This document shows, one piece after another, positions 62,720-64,000 of a DNA stretch of 64,000 bases. The position numbers and the translations under genes are program-made. This DNA comes from Dryocola sp036489025 (GTDB taxonomy: Bacteria; Pseudomonadota; Gammaproteobacteria; Enterobacterales; Enterobacteriaceae), in contig DASXGN010000038.1 of NCBI GenBank assembly GCA_036489025.1, positions 279,299 through 343,298 of the forward strand, in the 5' to 3' direction. Each line of letters starts with the position of its first letter. Position 1 is the stretch's first letter. Under the pieces are notes generated by a model. That model saw only the letters and a program-made list of their open reading frames with translations. It had not been told where the DNA came from and made no database searches.

Positions 62720-63661
62720 TTAATATCCGTGCTGCAGGGAAACTTCTCCCGTTGGTCTCTCACCTTTTTCCAGCTGAAGAATAGTTTTGGCGATATAGGC
62801 CATTGCCTCATCAGGACGGGTCACGGCGGCAACATGCGGCGTGATGGCTACTCGCGGGTGTTTCCACAGCGGGCTCTCTTTCGGCAGAGGCTCCTGCGCG
62901 AAAACGTCGAGCATCGCCCCTTTGACCTTACCTTTTTCAAGCGCGGCCAGAAGTTCGGCCTCAACCAAATGAACTCCGCGCGCAAGATTAAGCACGTAGG
63001 CTTCGTCGGCAAGCTGTTCCAGCAGCCTTCCGTTAATGATGCCGACAGTTTGCGGCGTGTTGGGCAGCAGGTTAATGAGAACGCGAGTGCCGCGAAGGAA
63101 ATCGTCAAGCTGTGCTTCGCCCGCAAAGCTTGTCACGCCAGGATAATCCTTCTGGCTGCGGCTCCAGCAGCGAACCGGGAATCCCCAGGCGACCAGGCTT
63201 TCCGCCACTTTGCCGCCCAGCACGCCCGCGCCGAGAATACCGATGGTGAAGTCTTCACGGCGATAATCCTCAAGCGGCTGCCAGTTTGCCTGCAGCTTTT
63301 GCGCCTGATAATCGTCGAAGCGACGGAACCAGTGCAGCACCTGGCTGACCGCATACTCCTGCATTTGCTGCCCCATGCCGGTATCTTCAAGCCGGAATAA
63401 GGGGACGCCCGCAGGAAGCATGTCGGGATGAGCCTGGAGTTTGCTGAGAATCGAATCTACCCCCGCACCAAGTGCGAAGACGCCCTTCAGCGTCTTACGG
63501 CCGGCGAGCATCTCCACCGGAGGATGCCAGACCAGAGCATAGTCAGCGGGTTGGTTATCCCCCGCTTTCCACTCGCGAACGCGAGCCTGTGGGAGCTGCC
63601 GCTGTAAACCGGCGAGCCAGGATGGGGTATCGAATGTTGGGTGATAGAAAATAATGTCCAC
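62720..63661 (-). CDS. ghrA: glyoxylate/hydroxypyruvate reductase A
   Basis: 313 residues (E. coli 312). D-2-hydroxyacid dehydrogenase with NADPH-binding GILGAGVLGGKVAESL (about 142) and the catalytic Arg-Glu-His set (LNLARGVHLVE, ITPHVAAV). Reduces glyoxylate to glycolate and hydroxypyruvate to glycerate. Confidence 0.95.
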   Translation of the reverse strand: MDIIFYHPTFDTPSWLAGLQRQLPQARVREWKAGDNQPADYALVWHPPVEMLAGRKTLKGVFALGAGVDSILSKLQAHPDMLPAGVPLFRLEDTGMGQQMQEYAVSQVLHWFRRFDDYQAQKLQANWQPLEDYRREDFTIGILGAGVLGGKVAESLVAWGFPVRCWSRSQKDYPGVTSFAGEAQLDDFLRGTRVLINLLPNTPQTVGIINGRLLEQLADEAYVLNLARGVHLVEAELLAALEKGKVKGAMLDVFAQEPLPKESPLWKHPRVAITPHVAAVTRPDEAMAYIAKTILQLEKGERPTGEVSLQHGY

Positions 63662-63866
63662 GCTTCCTCCTTTTTTTCTTAGGCTTACGCGAAACGCGAA
63701 TCAATTCAAGGGGTGAATGTCATAAAAAAGCAGCACGCTTTGCTGTTTTAAAAAGCAAGTTGCGCGAAGTTTGTGTAAACGCACGAATTTGAAGAAAAGA
63801 ATATTGACGAGCCAGGCACTTTTCCCTAAATTAGCGCCCGTTCCAGCAGCGCTGGGGCGACAATAC

Positions 63867-63954
63867 GGTGAGGTGTCCGAGTGGCTGAAGGAGCACGCCT
63901 GGAAAGTGTGTATACGGCAACGTATCGAGGGTTCGAACCCCTCTCTCACCGCCA
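63867..63954 (+). tRNA. serX: tRNA-Ser (GGA)
   Basis: 88 nt, class II tRNA: acceptor stem GGTGAGG / CTCTCACC, D-arm, anticodon loop CTGGAAA with GGA anticodon, a long variable arm (TGTGTATACGGCAACGTATC) and T-loop GGTTCGAACCC, ending with encoded CCA. Next to ghrA as is E. coli serX. Intact and not used by the prophage. Confidence 0.96.
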
Positions 63955-63966
63955 CATTTAAAGAAG

Positions 63967-63995
63967 AGCTCGCATGCAAATGCGGGCTTTTTTTT
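63967..63995 (+). terminator. terminator after tRNA-Ser
   Basis: Stem AGCTCGCAT / ATGCGGGCT (one G-T pair) with a GCAA loop and a run of eight T residues, 13 bp after the tRNA. Confidence 0.85.
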
Positions 63996-64000
63996 CGCAT

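Noticed and set aside
63867..63954. tRNA-Ser as prophage attachment site
   Set aside because: The tRNA is intact, more than 33 kb from the prophage end, and large serine recombinases do not usually use tRNA genes.
1..64000. CRISPR array or insertion sequence
   Set aside because: No regularly spaced direct repeats and no transposase gene were found.

Overview
The window is chromosomal DNA of a member of the Enterobacteriaceae. Gene content and order on the right match the E. coli csg-opg region (msyB, yceK, opgH, opgG, opgC, clsC, ymdB ... ymdA, csgC, csgA, csgB / csgD, csgE, csgF, csgG, ycdZ, ycdY, ycdX, ghrA, serX). The genus cannot be fixed from the sequence alone.

Positions 1 to about 30,150 are the right-hand part of an AT-rich temperate siphophage (prophage) whose left end lies outside the window. 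Its morphogenesis genes run leftwards in lambda-like order: small and large terminase, gpW-like joiner, portal, fused protease/scaffold/capsid, head-tail joiners, two tail-tube paralogues (one carrying a whole tail fibre with an S74 chaperone), a tail-assembly chaperone with a -1 frameshift site, tape measure, minor tail proteins, and a host-specificity (J-like) gene split by a 272-nt group I intron. Positions 19.1-28.3 kb hold accessory genes: membrane proteins, a PD-(D/E)XK nuclease candidate, an HNH nuclease, a lipoprotein, a degenerate mini-EAL protein, an SOS-box gene, a free-standing homing endonuclease and small regulators. Three of these reading frames are each broken by one in-frame TAG. 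A large serine recombinase sits at the junction just upstream of msyB. The hexamer AGTACT is strongly over-represented through the prophage and rare in the host part.

From 30.2 kb the host begins: msyB and yceK, then the osmoregulated periplasmic glucan genes opgGH and divergent opgC, a decayed alcohol-dehydrogenase remnant, clsC and ymdB. Between ymdB and ymdA, neighbours in E. coli, lies an inserted block (about 38.9-55.5 kb): a TonB-dependent siderophore receptor, a phosphopantetheinyl transferase and a near-complete, tightly overlapping aryl polyene (APE) operon with two ACPs, three ketosynthase-type proteins, ketoreductase, two dehydratases, acyl-ACP ligase, thioesterase, acyl/glycosyl transferases and an export set (MMPL, LolA-like, lipoprotein). 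No ammonia-lyase or methyltransferase for the aryl head group is present.

The last part is the full curli system (csgBAC and divergent csgDEFG), then ycdZ, ycdY, ycdX, ghrA and tRNA-Ser(GGA). APE pigment, curli and periplasmic glucans all act at the cell envelope, so this stretch is an envelope/biofilm locus with a prophage at its edge.
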